NCBI GenBank assembly: GCA_965199095.1
Contig: CBDAQM010000007.1
Location: 806,001 to 870,000, forward strand
Direction: 5' to 3'
Length of the DNA: 64,000 bases
From: LMUY01 sp965199095
Lineage (GTDB): Bacteria > Pseudomonadota > Alphaproteobacteria > Acetobacterales > Acetobacteraceae
Part shown: positions 31,923 to 40,509 of the stretch, piece after piece
How the letters are laid out: every line of letters begins with the position of its first letter
Numbering within the stretch: the stretch's first letter is position 1
Program-made: the position numbers and the translations under genes
Notes under the pieces: model-generated
Database searches by the model: none
What the model was told of the DNA's origin: nothing
Seen by the model: the letters and a program-made list of their open reading frames with translations, nothing else

Positions 31923-32473
31923 TGCAGCGTTTCCACAGAACGACTCCTATGCCTCCGCCTGACGCAGGCCCGTCGTAGGGTGGGCTTCAGCCCACCTCTT
32001 CGAAGCGCCGTAGGAGACCCTGGTGGGCTAAAGCCCACCCTACGACTTTCGAAACCGCTCCCAGAGGTCTGACGGGCACCGATGCGCCCGCTCCTGTCCG
32101 AAGCCGCCGTGTTCCGCGTGGTCGCCTCGCTGGTTGCCGCCGGGCGCGCCACCACCGGCAGCGGCGGCCTCGCCCGGTCAGCTTCGACCTGCAGCCCTCC
32201 GAGCACCCCCACAGTCAGGGCTATCCCATATGGCAAACCTTCCTTTCCCGCCAGCGGGAGAGGGTTCGTACCAGCCCCACAGTTGAGCTCGATGGACGTC
32301 TGCACGCGTTCGATATAAAACCCGCTACTATGGAAACGCTATCCAAGACCATCCCGAAACCTTGGGCTCGCGGTTCTTCTGGCCCACGCCGGCTGCCGCC
32401 GGGCCAGGTTTGACAAACCCGCTCCTCCGCCGCGACGATCCATGAGTGAAGCGGGCTTACCAGGAGGCCATGG
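31923..32473. other. 551-bp intergenic region upstream of the telA operon
   Basis: The region holds the paired repeat at 31972-32046 and otherwise no convincing gene. A GCCAGCGGGAGAGGG stretch (32250-32264) recurs at 58412-58426. Near 32308-32330, GATATAAAACCCGCTACTAT is locally AT-rich and could carry promoter elements for the operon starting at 32474. Confidence 0.5.
31972..32046. repeat. REP-like inverted repeat pair (two GTGGGCT hairpins)
   Basis: Arm 31972-31996 begins GTCGTAGGGTGGGCTTCAGC and arm 32022-32046 is its reverse complement with one mismatch in 25 bases. Each arm is itself a hairpin (GGTGGGCT-NN-AGCCCACC). The arrangement is that of a bacterial interspersed mosaic element; the GTAGGGTGGGCTTTAGCCCACC type recurs in many genomes. 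It lies 50 bp after the kinase stop and may act as a terminator. Confidence 0.8.
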
Positions 32474-33631
32474 GTGTCCAATCCAGACCCAGTCTTGACC
32501 GGCTCGGAGGGGGCGCTGCAACGGCTGCCCGCCGCCGGTCTGGTGGACGTCTCGCGCCTGGAACCGGCGAGACGGCAGCAGGTCGGCATCATCGCGCAAA
32601 GCGTTCAGGCGCGGGACAGCAATACCATCGCAACCTTCGGCGCTGGGCCGCAACGCAAACTGTCGGGCTTCCTGGACCAGTTGCTCGCGGGCGCCCGGGC
32701 GGAAGACATCGGGCTCGCGGGCGAACTGGTGACGGAACTCGCCACCAACATCAAGGCGCTCGACCTTCCTGCGGTAAAACGCGAGGTCGACGGCCAGCGC
32801 TCCATCCTCGCCAGCCTGCCCCTGGTGGGCAAATACTACTCGGCCTTGCGCCGGTTCCGCGCCATGCAGAAAACCGTGGTCGAGCACCTGGCTGCGATCG
32901 AGCAAAAGGCCGAAACGCATCTGGGCAAGCTGAAGGCCAGCAACGCCGGGCTCGACCGCTTGCTGGACGCGACCGAAAACAACCTGCGCGAACTCGAAGT
33001 CTGGGTGGCCGGCGGCCAGCAGGCGCTCGCCCGGATGCGCGCAGAGATCGAGGCGGAGCGCGCTGCCCTGGACGACGTGCACGACCCGGTGGCGCTGGCC
33101 AAGCTGCGCGACACCGCCGAACAGATCGACGCGTTCGAGACGCGGCTGGTGCGCATGCACGTCGCCTTCACCCGCGGCGTGCTCTCCATCCCGCAAGTGC
33201 GCATCGCGCAGCAAGCCGGCCGGATCGAGATCCAGAACACGCTGGATACCATCCTGTTCGACTTGCCGGACCTGAAATCGGCCATCGTCCGCGTCGCCGC
33301 CCTGCACCAGATCAGCCGCGCCGGCGACGCCACGGCCGCCCGGCGCAAGATCGGCCAGGAGTTGCAGCAGATCGGGATCGAGGCGCTCGACCAGGCCTAT
33401 ACCAAGGCCAAGCAAACCCAGGGCGACATGGGGACCGACGTGGCATTGCTCAGCCAGATGAGCGACAAGATCCTGGCCACCCTGGACCGCGGCGTGGCGA
33501 TCGACCGCGAGAACCGGGCCAAGCGGGAGCAAGCGGTGCAGCAACTCGGCGAGGTGCGCCTCCGGCTGATGGACGGAATGCGGTCCCATGCCGAGGAGGT
33601 GCGGCAGCCGCAAGGGACCGAGTTCCGATGA
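32474..33631 (+). CDS. telA: TelA/KlaA family toxic anion resistance protein
   Basis: A 385-residue cytoplasmic, largely helical TelA family protein. Family segments include LVGKYYSALRRFRAMQKTVVEHL, LEVWVAGGQQALARMR, ALDDVHDPVALAKLRDTAEQ and RRKIGQELQQIGIEALDQAY. TelA proteins occur with tellurite-resistance and Ter-type stress systems; the biochemical role is unclear. GTG 32474, preceded by AGGAGG six bases upstream, is the start rather than the out-of-frame ATG at 32470. It opens a seven-gene signalling operon, and its stop overlaps the VWA gene start (ATGA). Confidence 0.9.
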   Translation: MSNPDPVLTGSEGALQRLPAAGLVDVSRLEPARRQQVGIIAQSVQARDSNTIATFGAGPQRKLSGFLDQLLAGARAEDIGLAGELVTELATNIKALDLPAVKREVDGQRSILASLPLVGKYYSALRRFRAMQKTVVEHLAAIEQKAETHLGKLKASNAGLDRLLDATENNLRELEVWVAGGQQALARMRAEIEAERAALDDVHDPVALAKLRDTAEQIDAFETRLVRMHVAFTRGVLSIPQVRIAQQAGRIEIQNTLDTILFDLPDLKSAIVRVAALHQISRAGDATAARRKIGQELQQIGIEALDQAYTKAKQTQGDMGTDVALLSQMSDKILATLDRGVAIDRENRAKREQAVQQLGEVRLRLMDGMRSHAEEVRQPQGTEFR

Positions 33632-34887
33632 AATTCACCGTCGAGACGTTCCTCAACCAATACCTCCCACCCGGCGGCGCACGGGCGGACGCGGTGTTCA
33701 CCCTCGTCGCCCAGGGCGGTCCCGCGCCGACGCGCGCACGGCGTGTGGTGGGGCTGATCGCCGACAAATCCGGCTCCATGTCCGGCGAGAAGATGGACGC
33801 GCTGAAGCACGCGCTGCGCGTCGCGGTCGACCAGATGGACGCCGATATCGAGGCGTTCGTCGTGGCGTTCGACCTGAAGCCGCGGGTCGTCCTGGACCTG
33901 ACGCGGATGGATGAGGCTGGCCGCCGGTCCGCCCACGCCGCGATCCAGAAGCTGGAGGCGGCGGGCGGCACCATCATGTCCGCCGCGCTCTCGGTGGCGC
34001 GCGGCCTGTTCCAGGACCGGCCCGGCGCGCTGTGCCAGGCGATCATGCTGACCGACGGGCAGAACGACGCCAGCGACGGTCCCTCCCTCGATCGGGCTTT
34101 GCGGGATTGCTCCGGCGTGTTCCAGGCGGATTGCCGCGGCGTCGGCACGGATTGGTCCCCGGCCCAGTTGCGGGAGATCGCCGGGCACCTGCTCGGCACC
34201 GTGCAGTTGATCGCCAGCCCGGGCGAACTGGCGCAGGATTTCCGCGACACCCTGGCCGCCGCCATGGCCAAATCGGTGGCGGACGTTCGGCTGCGGCTAT
34301 GGATGCCGAAGAACGCCCGGCTGGTCGCGATCAAGCAGGCCTACCCGACGGAAATCGACCTGCTGGGCAAGCTGCGCCCGGTGGACGTCCGCGCGGTGGA
34401 CGTGCCGCTGGGCGCCTGGGGCGAGGGCACCCAGGATTACTTCGCGACCTTCGAACTGACCCCGCTGGCGGTCGGCGAGCAGATGCTGGTGTGCCGGCCG
34501 AGCGTCGTCTGGCGTGACCCGGCAGCAGGCGAGGCGACCTCCCCCGGCGGCAACGTCGCCGTCACCTGGAGCGAGGATGCCGGGCTGACCACCCGCATCG
34601 ACGCCCAGGTCGCCCACTACACCGGGCAGGCCGAAAAGGCGCGCGCCATCCAGGAGGGGCTGGAGGCGATGGAGCGCCATGACGAGGCCACCGCCACCCT
34701 GCATCTGGGCCGCGCCTTGCAATTGGCTGAAGCTGCAGGCGACGCCGAGACGACGCGGCGCCTGCGTGAGGTAGTGGAGCCGGATGCCGCTGGCGGCACC
34801 TTGCGGCTGCGACGCGGCGCGGAGAAGGTGGCGGTCATGGACCTGGATGTCGCCAGCACGCGCACGGTGCGCGCCAAGCGGGACTGA
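33628..34887 (+). CDS. VWA domain-containing protein (TerY-like)
   Basis: A 419-residue protein with a von Willebrand factor A domain at about residues 35-225. The metal-ion site is complete: D46-x-S48-x-S50 (IADKSGSMSG), Thr in AAGGTIM and Asp in MLTDGQND. The remaining 190 residues form a beta-rich domain followed by a helical tail (KARAIQEGLEAMERHDEATA). VWA proteins of this kind act as metal-dependent protein scaffolds, and in Ter-associated systems (the TerY-P triad) they go with a kinase and a PP2C phosphatase, as here. It overlaps telA by four bases. Confidence 0.9.
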   Translation: MKFTVETFLNQYLPPGGARADAVFTLVAQGGPAPTRARRVVGLIADKSGSMSGEKMDALKHALRVAVDQMDADIEAFVVAFDLKPRVVLDLTRMDEAGRRSAHAAIQKLEAAGGTIMSAALSVARGLFQDRPGALCQAIMLTDGQNDASDGPSLDRALRDCSGVFQADCRGVGTDWSPAQLREIAGHLLGTVQLIASPGELAQDFRDTLAAAMAKSVADVRLRLWMPKNARLVAIKQAYPTEIDLLGKLRPVDVRAVDVPLGAWGEGTQDYFATFELTPLAVGEQMLVCRPSVVWRDPAAGEATSPGGNVAVTWSEDAGLTTRIDAQVAHYTGQAEKARAIQEGLEAMERHDEATATLHLGRALQLAEAAGDAETTRRLREVVEPDAAGGTLRLRRGAEKVAVMDLDVASTRTVRAKRD

Positions 34888-34893
34888 GGCGGT

Positions 34894-35523
34894 TTGACGA
34901 CCTGTCCCAAATGCGGCGCCGCCTCGACGGACGCGGAGTTCTGCTCCGAATGCGGCGCGGCACTCGCCGCCCCCACGGCGTCGGCCCCCGAACCGGCGCC
35001 GGGTGCGGCAGAGGCCTGCCCGGTCTGCGGCGAGCCCCGGCCGGGCCCGTTTGCGCGCTATTGCGACAATTGCCGCTATGACTTCGCGGCCAGGCAGCCG
35101 TTCTCCGCCGCAGCGCCCGCAACGCCGTCGCCGCCGGAACCCATCGAACGACCCGCCGCCATCGCCGCCCAATGGGATTTGCACGGCGCCGTGGACCTGT
35201 CGCTGCGCCGTCCGGAGGACCCGATGCCGGCCGACACCCGGGCGCGGATTTTCCCGCTGGACCTCGCCGACCATCTGATCGGCCGGCGCTCCGACAAGGA
35301 GGACATCCACCCCGAGATCGTCATCGACGACCCCGGCATCTCCCGCCGCCACGCGCGCATCCTGCGGGCGGCCGATGGGGCGCTCAGCCTGCTGGACCTG
35401 GGCTCGATGAACGGCACCCGGCTTGATGGTGCCGCGGTGGACCCGAACGTGCCGCTGCCGCTGACCGATGGCAGCGAAGTAACCCTGGGCTGCTGGACGC
35501 GGCTGACCGTGCGGGCGCGCTGA
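34894..35523 (+). CDS. FHA domain protein with N-terminal zinc ribbons
   Basis: A 209-residue protein. The N-terminus has two zinc-ribbon motifs, CPKCG...CSECG (residues 4-20) and CPVCG...CDNCR (about 43-62). A Pro/Ala-rich linker leads to a C-terminal FHA domain (about 115-205) with phosphothreonine-binding residues intact: LIGRRSDKEDIHPEIVIDD, GISRRHARI and DLGSMNGTRLD. It should read phospho-Thr created by the PknG-like kinase of the operon, as GarA/OdhI does in actinobacteria. The start is TTG 34894, with GAGG four bases upstream; the stop overlaps the next ATG. Confidence 0.9.
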   Translation: MTTCPKCGAASTDAEFCSECGAALAAPTASAPEPAPGAAEACPVCGEPRPGPFARYCDNCRYDFAARQPFSAAAPATPSPPEPIERPAAIAAQWDLHGAVDLSLRRPEDPMPADTRARIFPLDLADHLIGRRSDKEDIHPEIVIDDPGISRRHARILRAADGALSLLDLGSMNGTRLDGAAVDPNVPLPLTDGSEVTLGCWTRLTVRAR

Positions 35524-36929
35524 TGTTCGACGTCGCCATCGCTGGCCGGGCGGCGACCAGCACGCCGGGTTGGCTGCTGCGGGCGGCGGGGCTGATCGTG
35601 GCCATGGCGGTGGTATCCGGCCTGGTCATGCTATCGGCGGCCGGTTCGATCCAGGACACCGCGCGCACCATCGGGCGGGACTCGGAGCCCTCGGTTGCCC
35701 TGGCGCTGCGCATGATGGCGACCCTGGCCGACATGAACGCGTCCGCGATCTCCGACTCGCTGACCGATAATGGCGCGGCCGCCGGCACCTCGCGCGCGTT
35801 CCGGGACGGCACCGCCCAGTTGTCCAGCGACCTGGTCGAAGCCGCGCGCAACATCACGTACGGCGCGGCGGAAGCGACGCCGCTGCGTGACTTGCAGCAG
35901 GCCCTGCTGAACTACGAGGAGGCCGTCGTCGAGAGCCGCTACATCGGCGCCGGCAATGTGTGGCTCACCTCGCACCGGGTGCAATGGGCCAGCCGTGTGA
36001 ACCGCGACTTCGCGTTGCCCGCGGCCTCGGCCCTGGCCCAGGCGAATGCAAATGTGCTGGAAGACCGCTGGGCGGCGTACCAGACGAATTGGATCATCGG
36101 GGCGCTGGCAAGCTTCGTCACCCTCGGCGCCCTGCTGGCGCTACTGGTGGTGGTGCAGGCCTGGCTGCTCCGGCGGACGCACCGCCTGGTCAACCCGCCG
36201 CTGGCCGCCGCCACCGCGGTCTGCGCCATCACCCTGCTCTGGTTCGGCAACCAGACGATCGCCGCGCACAGCCTGCTGCGGGGGGCCAAGCAGGACGCGT
36301 ATGACAGCCTGCACGTGTTGTTCGAGGCCAAGGCCGCCGTGAATGCGATCCGCGCCGACATGTCGCTCTGGCTGCTCGACGCTGAGGTGCGGACGGAGGC
36401 GCAGGGGCGGATCGCGCAGGCCGAGCAGGCGCTGATCGGGGATGCCAGCCACAACCCGGCCCAGGCCCGGGCGCTGGTGGGGGCGCTGCGATCCGCCCTG
36501 ACCACCGAGCAGTCCGGGGACGCTGGACGCGCGGCGACGCAGGTGCCCAAGACCGGCGGGTTGCTCGGGGCCGAGTTGGCCAACATCACCTTCGGCGTGC
36601 CGGAGCGGACCGCCGCGAGCGATGCCGTTTACCGGTTGCTGGACGCGGATGCTGAGGTGGGCGCGGTGCAGGGCGAGGCGGTGCGGGACCGTGCCGGGGC
36701 GGTGGCGCGCTGGCTGGACGAACGGCCAGGCGGCGGGGCCGCGATCTTCGCCGCCGAGCAAGCGGCCCTGGACCAGACGATCGCCGTCAACCAATCCGCG
36801 TTCGAACGCGACACCGCCGCTGTCCTGTCCAGCGCCGGACTGCTTGCGCCGGTGACTTTGGCCGCACTCGTGCTCGTGGCGCTGCTGTCGCTGGCTGGCG
36901 TGTGGTTGCGTCTGCGCGAATACCGCTGA
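35523..36929 (+). CDS. Four-helix membrane protein of PknG-type operon (GlnX-like topology)
   Basis: A 468-residue inner-membrane protein without a recognised domain. Hydrophobic helices lie at about residues 18-42, 187-215, 222-240 and 445-465. The loops between helices 1 and 2 (about 145 residues) and helices 3 and 4 (about 200 residues) are helical, Ala-rich and probably periplasmic, like four-helix-bundle sensor modules. Actinobacterial pknG operons encode GlnX, a four-span protein passing amino-acid signals to PknG; this protein occupies the same place and topology, but homology is not established. It overlaps both neighbours by one base (TGATG). Confidence 0.78.
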   Translation: MFDVAIAGRAATSTPGWLLRAAGLIVAMAVVSGLVMLSAAGSIQDTARTIGRDSEPSVALALRMMATLADMNASAISDSLTDNGAAAGTSRAFRDGTAQLSSDLVEAARNITYGAAEATPLRDLQQALLNYEEAVVESRYIGAGNVWLTSHRVQWASRVNRDFALPAASALAQANANVLEDRWAAYQTNWIIGALASFVTLGALLALLVVVQAWLLRRTHRLVNPPLAAATAVCAITLLWFGNQTIAAHSLLRGAKQDAYDSLHVLFEAKAAVNAIRADMSLWLLDAEVRTEAQGRIAQAEQALIGDASHNPAQARALVGALRSALTTEQSGDAGRAATQVPKTGGLLGAELANITFGVPERTAASDAVYRLLDADAEVGAVQGEAVRDRAGAVARWLDERPGGGAAIFAAEQAALDQTIAVNQSAFERDTAAVLSSAGLLAPVTLAALVLVALLSLAGVWLRLREYR

Positions 36930-38035
36930 TGACGCCGACGCTTGCCACCGTGGATGCCGAATTGGCCGCCTGGCGCGACCGGCTGGCGGCCGCCAGCCGC
37001 AACGTGTCCGAGTTGAGCGAGCTGCCGGAATACGCGCTCGCCAGGCACGCCGCCACGGCGACGGGCCGGGTCGCGGACGAAGCCCGCAGCCTCGTCGCCA
37101 CCATGGCGGAGCTGTGGCAGGGCGTGCTGCTGATCGGCGCCGCGCTGGACCGGGCGGAAACCGCACGCACCCGCGGCTCCCGCCTGTGGCGCGGCGAGGA
37201 GGCGGCGGCCGAGGCGAGTTCCATCCTGCACGGTCCGTCGGTGAAGGTGGATTTGTCGGACACGCCCGTGCTGCACCGCCGCCTGCTGGCCGGCCCGCGT
37301 GCGACCGCCACCGTGTCGCCGGAAACGCTGCTGCAAACCATGGAGGTCGCGTTCGACCGCGCGCGCGAACAGCTTGGGCGCATCACCGATGCGACGGGCC
37401 AGGCGGAGTCGCTGCAAACCCGATTGGCCGCGGCGGTGGCGGCGTTGCCCCCGGGGCCGCTTGCGGCGCGGCTGGCCGCGTGCGCATGCCCCGACCCGCT
37501 GGACCGGCTGGAGGCGCTGGAGGCGCTGCGCCCGGCGGTCGACGCCGCGGCGGACGAGTTCGCACGCGGCCGGGCCGGACTCGCCGCAGCCCGCTCGGCG
37601 CTGGCGGCGCTGGCGGCGGCGGACGCAAAGGCCCGCCGCCAGGCGGAGCTGTGCCGGGCCGGGGTGACGGCGCCGTTGCCGCCGGCGACGGGGTCGTTGC
37701 CGGAACTGACCGCCTGGCAGGAGCGGCTTGGCCAAACACTGGCCGCCGGGCGCATGCAGGCTTGCGCGATCGGGCTGGCCAACTGGCTCGCCCTGCACGA
37801 CCGGGCTGCGGCCGAGATCGACGCCCTCGCCATCGCCGCCACCGCCGCGCTGACCCGGCGGGACGAGTTGCACGCCCGCCTGGGTGGGCTCCGCGCCAAG
37901 CACCGCGCCCGCCCGGCGCCCCAGGCCGACGCGCTCGCCACCGCCGCCAAGGCCGCCATCGAACGCGACCCCATGGACCTGGAGGCCGCCGCTGCGGCGC
38001 TCGGCGCCTACCAGGCCGCCCTCGCCGCACCCTGA
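36929..38035 (+). CDS. Hypothetical coiled-coil protein of PknG-type operon
   Basis: A 368-residue, Ala/Leu/Arg-rich helical protein with no known domain. Heptad-like stretches are frequent (VDAELAAWRDRLAAASRNVS; DRLEALEALRPAVDAAADEF; ALAALAAADAKARRQAELCR). No signal peptide or membrane helix is evident, and the C-terminus DPMDLEAAAAALGAYQAALA is helical. It may be a scaffold linking the membrane protein and the kinase. ATG 36929 overlaps the preceding stop by one base; an in-frame start 27 bases upstream is less likely. Confidence 0.75.
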   Translation: MTPTLATVDAELAAWRDRLAAASRNVSELSELPEYALARHAATATGRVADEARSLVATMAELWQGVLLIGAALDRAETARTRGSRLWRGEEAAAEASSILHGPSVKVDLSDTPVLHRRLLAGPRATATVSPETLLQTMEVAFDRAREQLGRITDATGQAESLQTRLAAAVAALPPGPLAARLAACACPDPLDRLEALEALRPAVDAAADEFARGRAGLAAARSALAALAAADAKARRQAELCRAGVTAPLPPATGSLPELTAWQERLGQTLAAGRMQACAIGLANWLALHDRAAAEIDALAIAATAALTRRDELHARLGGLRAKHRARPAPQADALATAAKAAIERDPMDLEAAAAALGAYQAALAAP

Positions 38036-38046
38036 CGGAGCCGCCC

Positions 38047-40509
38047 ATGGCACGCGCCTGCACCGACCCAAGCTGCCCCGGCCAGTTCGATGGCGGGTTC
38101 TGCGACACCTGCGGCCGGGCGGAACCGGCGGGCGCACCTGCCAGCTTTCCCGCCAGCGTGCCGACCACGGCCAGCACCGCCAGCCGTTCCAGCAGCATCC
38201 ACACCGCACGGGAAGGCGGGTATGGCCGGGTCACGGGCCGGCTGACCGGTGCGCGGCGTCCTGCGCCAGCCGGCTCCACCGCGACGGGAACCACGCCGGG
38301 CACCACGCCGGGCACGGGGGCGACGGGCAGCGCCCGCACCCGCGGCAGCCGCGGCAGCAGCAGCCGGCGGCGGGCGCTCGGCGGTGGCCTGGTGCAGATG
38401 CCGGTCGAGCCGTCGATGGACCCGCTGGCCCTGGTGATGGCGGACACCCGCATCCCCGACAGCAAGGCCGTCTGCCCCAATTGCGGCAACCGGGTGAATC
38501 CGGACAAGCGGTTCTGCTCGAACTGCGGCGCCGAGTATAATTTCCGGCCGTCGCTGAAGGCGGGCGACGTGCTGGCCGACCAGTACGAAGTGAAGGGGCC
38601 GATCGCGTTCGGCGGCCTGGGCTGGATCTACCTGGCGATGGACACGCGGCTGAACCGGTGGGTGGTGCTGAAGGGCCTGCTCAACGCCCGCGACGCGGCG
38701 GCCGCGGCGGCGGCCGTGGCGGAGCGGCAGTTCCTCGCCTCCGTCAAGCACGGCAAGATCGTCGGCATCTACACTTTCGTCCAGCGCGACGGCGAGAGCT
38801 TCATCGTGATGGAGTATGTCAGCGGGCGCACGCTGAAGGCGATCCGCCGCGAACGCGGACCGCTGCCGCCGGCGGAGGCGATGGCGTTCATCCTGGGCAT
38901 CTTGCCGGCCTTCGCCTACCTGCACGAGCAGGGCCTGGTCTACTGCGACTTCAAGCCCGACAACGTGATGCTCGAAGGCGACGACGTGAAGCTGATCGAC
39001 ATGGGCGCGGTCCGCCGGGTCGATGATCCGCACGGGGACATCTATGGCACGGCCGGCTACAAGGCGCCCGAGGCCGATGAGGACCCGCAAGCGGTGTCGG
39101 ACCTCTACACGGTGGGGCGCACGCTGGCCGTGCTGCTGATGGATTTCGACAACACCGGGCGCTGGAAACAGGCGCTGCCACCCCCCGACGAGGTGCTGCA
39201 CATCGTGCCCGAGGCCGCCTTGCGCTCCGCCGGGCTGGACCCGGCGGCGTCGCTGCGCGCCTCGCTGGCCGATGGCGCTCCGCTCCCGGCCTGGCTGCGC
39301 TGGAGCGCCCCCAGCCGTGTGTTCAGCGGCGCCGCGCCGTCTGGCGTCGCCGGGCTGGACGTGGTCGTGACGGGCGATTTCGGTCGCTTGCCAGTAACGC
39401 TCGCGCTGCCGCTGGCGGCCAACGAAAGCCTGTACCGCTTCCTGCTGAAGGCCACGGCCGCCTCCATGGATGCGCGCTTCCAGTCCGCCGACGAGATGGC
39501 GGTGCAGTTGACCGGCGTGCTGCGCGAGACGGTCGCCCGCACCGGCCCGATCCCCGCCCAGGACAGCGCCGTCTTCCTGCCCGAGCGCGCGGTGCCCAGC
39601 GACCCGCGCCGGTTGGACGGGGCCTGGCGCCGGCTGCCGGATTTGCGGCTGGAGGCCGGCGACCCGGCCGCCGCCGCCCTGTTCGCCGTGGGCGGGGCAG
39701 AGCCGGATCAACGTGCGGGCCTCCTCGCCGCGGCCGCACGTGCCAACCCGGCCTCGGCCGAGGCGCGGCTGCGCATGGCGGACGCGATGATCATGGCCGG
39801 CGCGCCCGATGTGGAAACCGTCATGCGCCCGCTGGACGAAGCGCTCGGCATCGACACGTTCGACTGGCGGCCAGACTGGTATTGCGGGAAGCTGTACCTG
39901 TCGCTGGCCCGCGCGGCCGAAGCCATCGAGTGCTTCGACAAGGTCTACACCGAAATCCCCGGCGAGCCTGCGCCAAAGCTCGCCCTGGCCATGGCGCTCG
40001 AGACAGACAGCCGTCAGGCCGAGGCCGCCGGGCTGTACGATGTCGCCAGCCGGACCGACCCGGCGCTCACCGCCGCCGCCTTCGGGCTCGCCCGCTGCCG
40101 GCTGGCCGCCGGGGACCGGGCGGGCGCAGTGGAGGCGCTGGCCCGGGTGCCGGAGGGTGTCGCCCTCGCCTCCGAAGCGCGGCTGGCGGCGGTCCGCGCG
40201 CTCACCGAGGACAACCCGAGCGAGGCCGACCTGCACCAGGCGTCGGCGATCCTGGCCACGCTGAACCGCAACGACATCGCCCGCCACGAGGTGGAGGCCG
40301 CCTTCGCATTGGAGGCGGCGCGGCAGGCGGAGGCCGGTTCGCTGCGGCCGAACGGACGCTTGCTGCTGGGCGTGCAGGTGGCCGGCAAGGCGTTGCGGCA
40401 GCGGGCCGAAGCCTCGTTCCGCGCCTGCGCCCGGCTGAGTGAAGAGGTTGGGCAGCGTGTCGCCTATGTGGACCAGGCCAACCGGGTCCGCCCGCGGACG
40501 CTGCTGTGA
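38047..40509 (+). CDS. pknG: PknG-like serine/threonine protein kinase with zinc ribbons and TPR-like tail
   Basis: An 820-residue soluble kinase with PknG architecture. Two N-terminal zinc-binding motifs (residues 5-22, C-x4-C...CDTCG; about 142-160, CPNCG...CSNCG) flank a Ser/Thr/Gly-rich linker. The kinase domain (about 175-450) contains YEVKGPIAFGGLGWIYLAMD, Lys209 (VVLKGLL), catalytic Asp301 in YCDFKPDNVML replacing HRD, Asp318 in LIDMGAV replacing DFG, and the diagnostic GTAGYKAPE and DLYTVGRTLAVL. About 520-810 is an Ala-rich TPR-like region. These features match mycobacterial PknG, which phosphorylates the FHA protein GarA. GGAG lies six bases before the ATG. Confidence 0.92.
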   Translation: MARACTDPSCPGQFDGGFCDTCGRAEPAGAPASFPASVPTTASTASRSSSIHTAREGGYGRVTGRLTGARRPAPAGSTATGTTPGTTPGTGATGSARTRGSRGSSSRRRALGGGLVQMPVEPSMDPLALVMADTRIPDSKAVCPNCGNRVNPDKRFCSNCGAEYNFRPSLKAGDVLADQYEVKGPIAFGGLGWIYLAMDTRLNRWVVLKGLLNARDAAAAAAAVAERQFLASVKHGKIVGIYTFVQRDGESFIVMEYVSGRTLKAIRRERGPLPPAEAMAFILGILPAFAYLHEQGLVYCDFKPDNVMLEGDDVKLIDMGAVRRVDDPHGDIYGTAGYKAPEADEDPQAVSDLYTVGRTLAVLLMDFDNTGRWKQALPPPDEVLHIVPEAALRSAGLDPAASLRASLADGAPLPAWLRWSAPSRVFSGAAPSGVAGLDVVVTGDFGRLPVTLALPLAANESLYRFLLKATAASMDARFQSADEMAVQLTGVLRETVARTGPIPAQDSAVFLPERAVPSDPRRLDGAWRRLPDLRLEAGDPAAAALFAVGGAEPDQRAGLLAAAARANPASAEARLRMADAMIMAGAPDVETVMRPLDEALGIDTFDWRPDWYCGKLYLSLARAAEAIECFDKVYTEIPGEPAPKLALAMALETDSRQAEAAGLYDVASRTDPALTAAAFGLARCRLAAGDRAGAVEALARVPEGVALASEARLAAVRALTEDNPSEADLHQASAILATLNRNDIARHEVEAAFALEAARQAEAGSLRPNGRLLLGVQVAGKALRQRAEASFRACARLSEEVGQRVAYVDQANRVRPRTLL

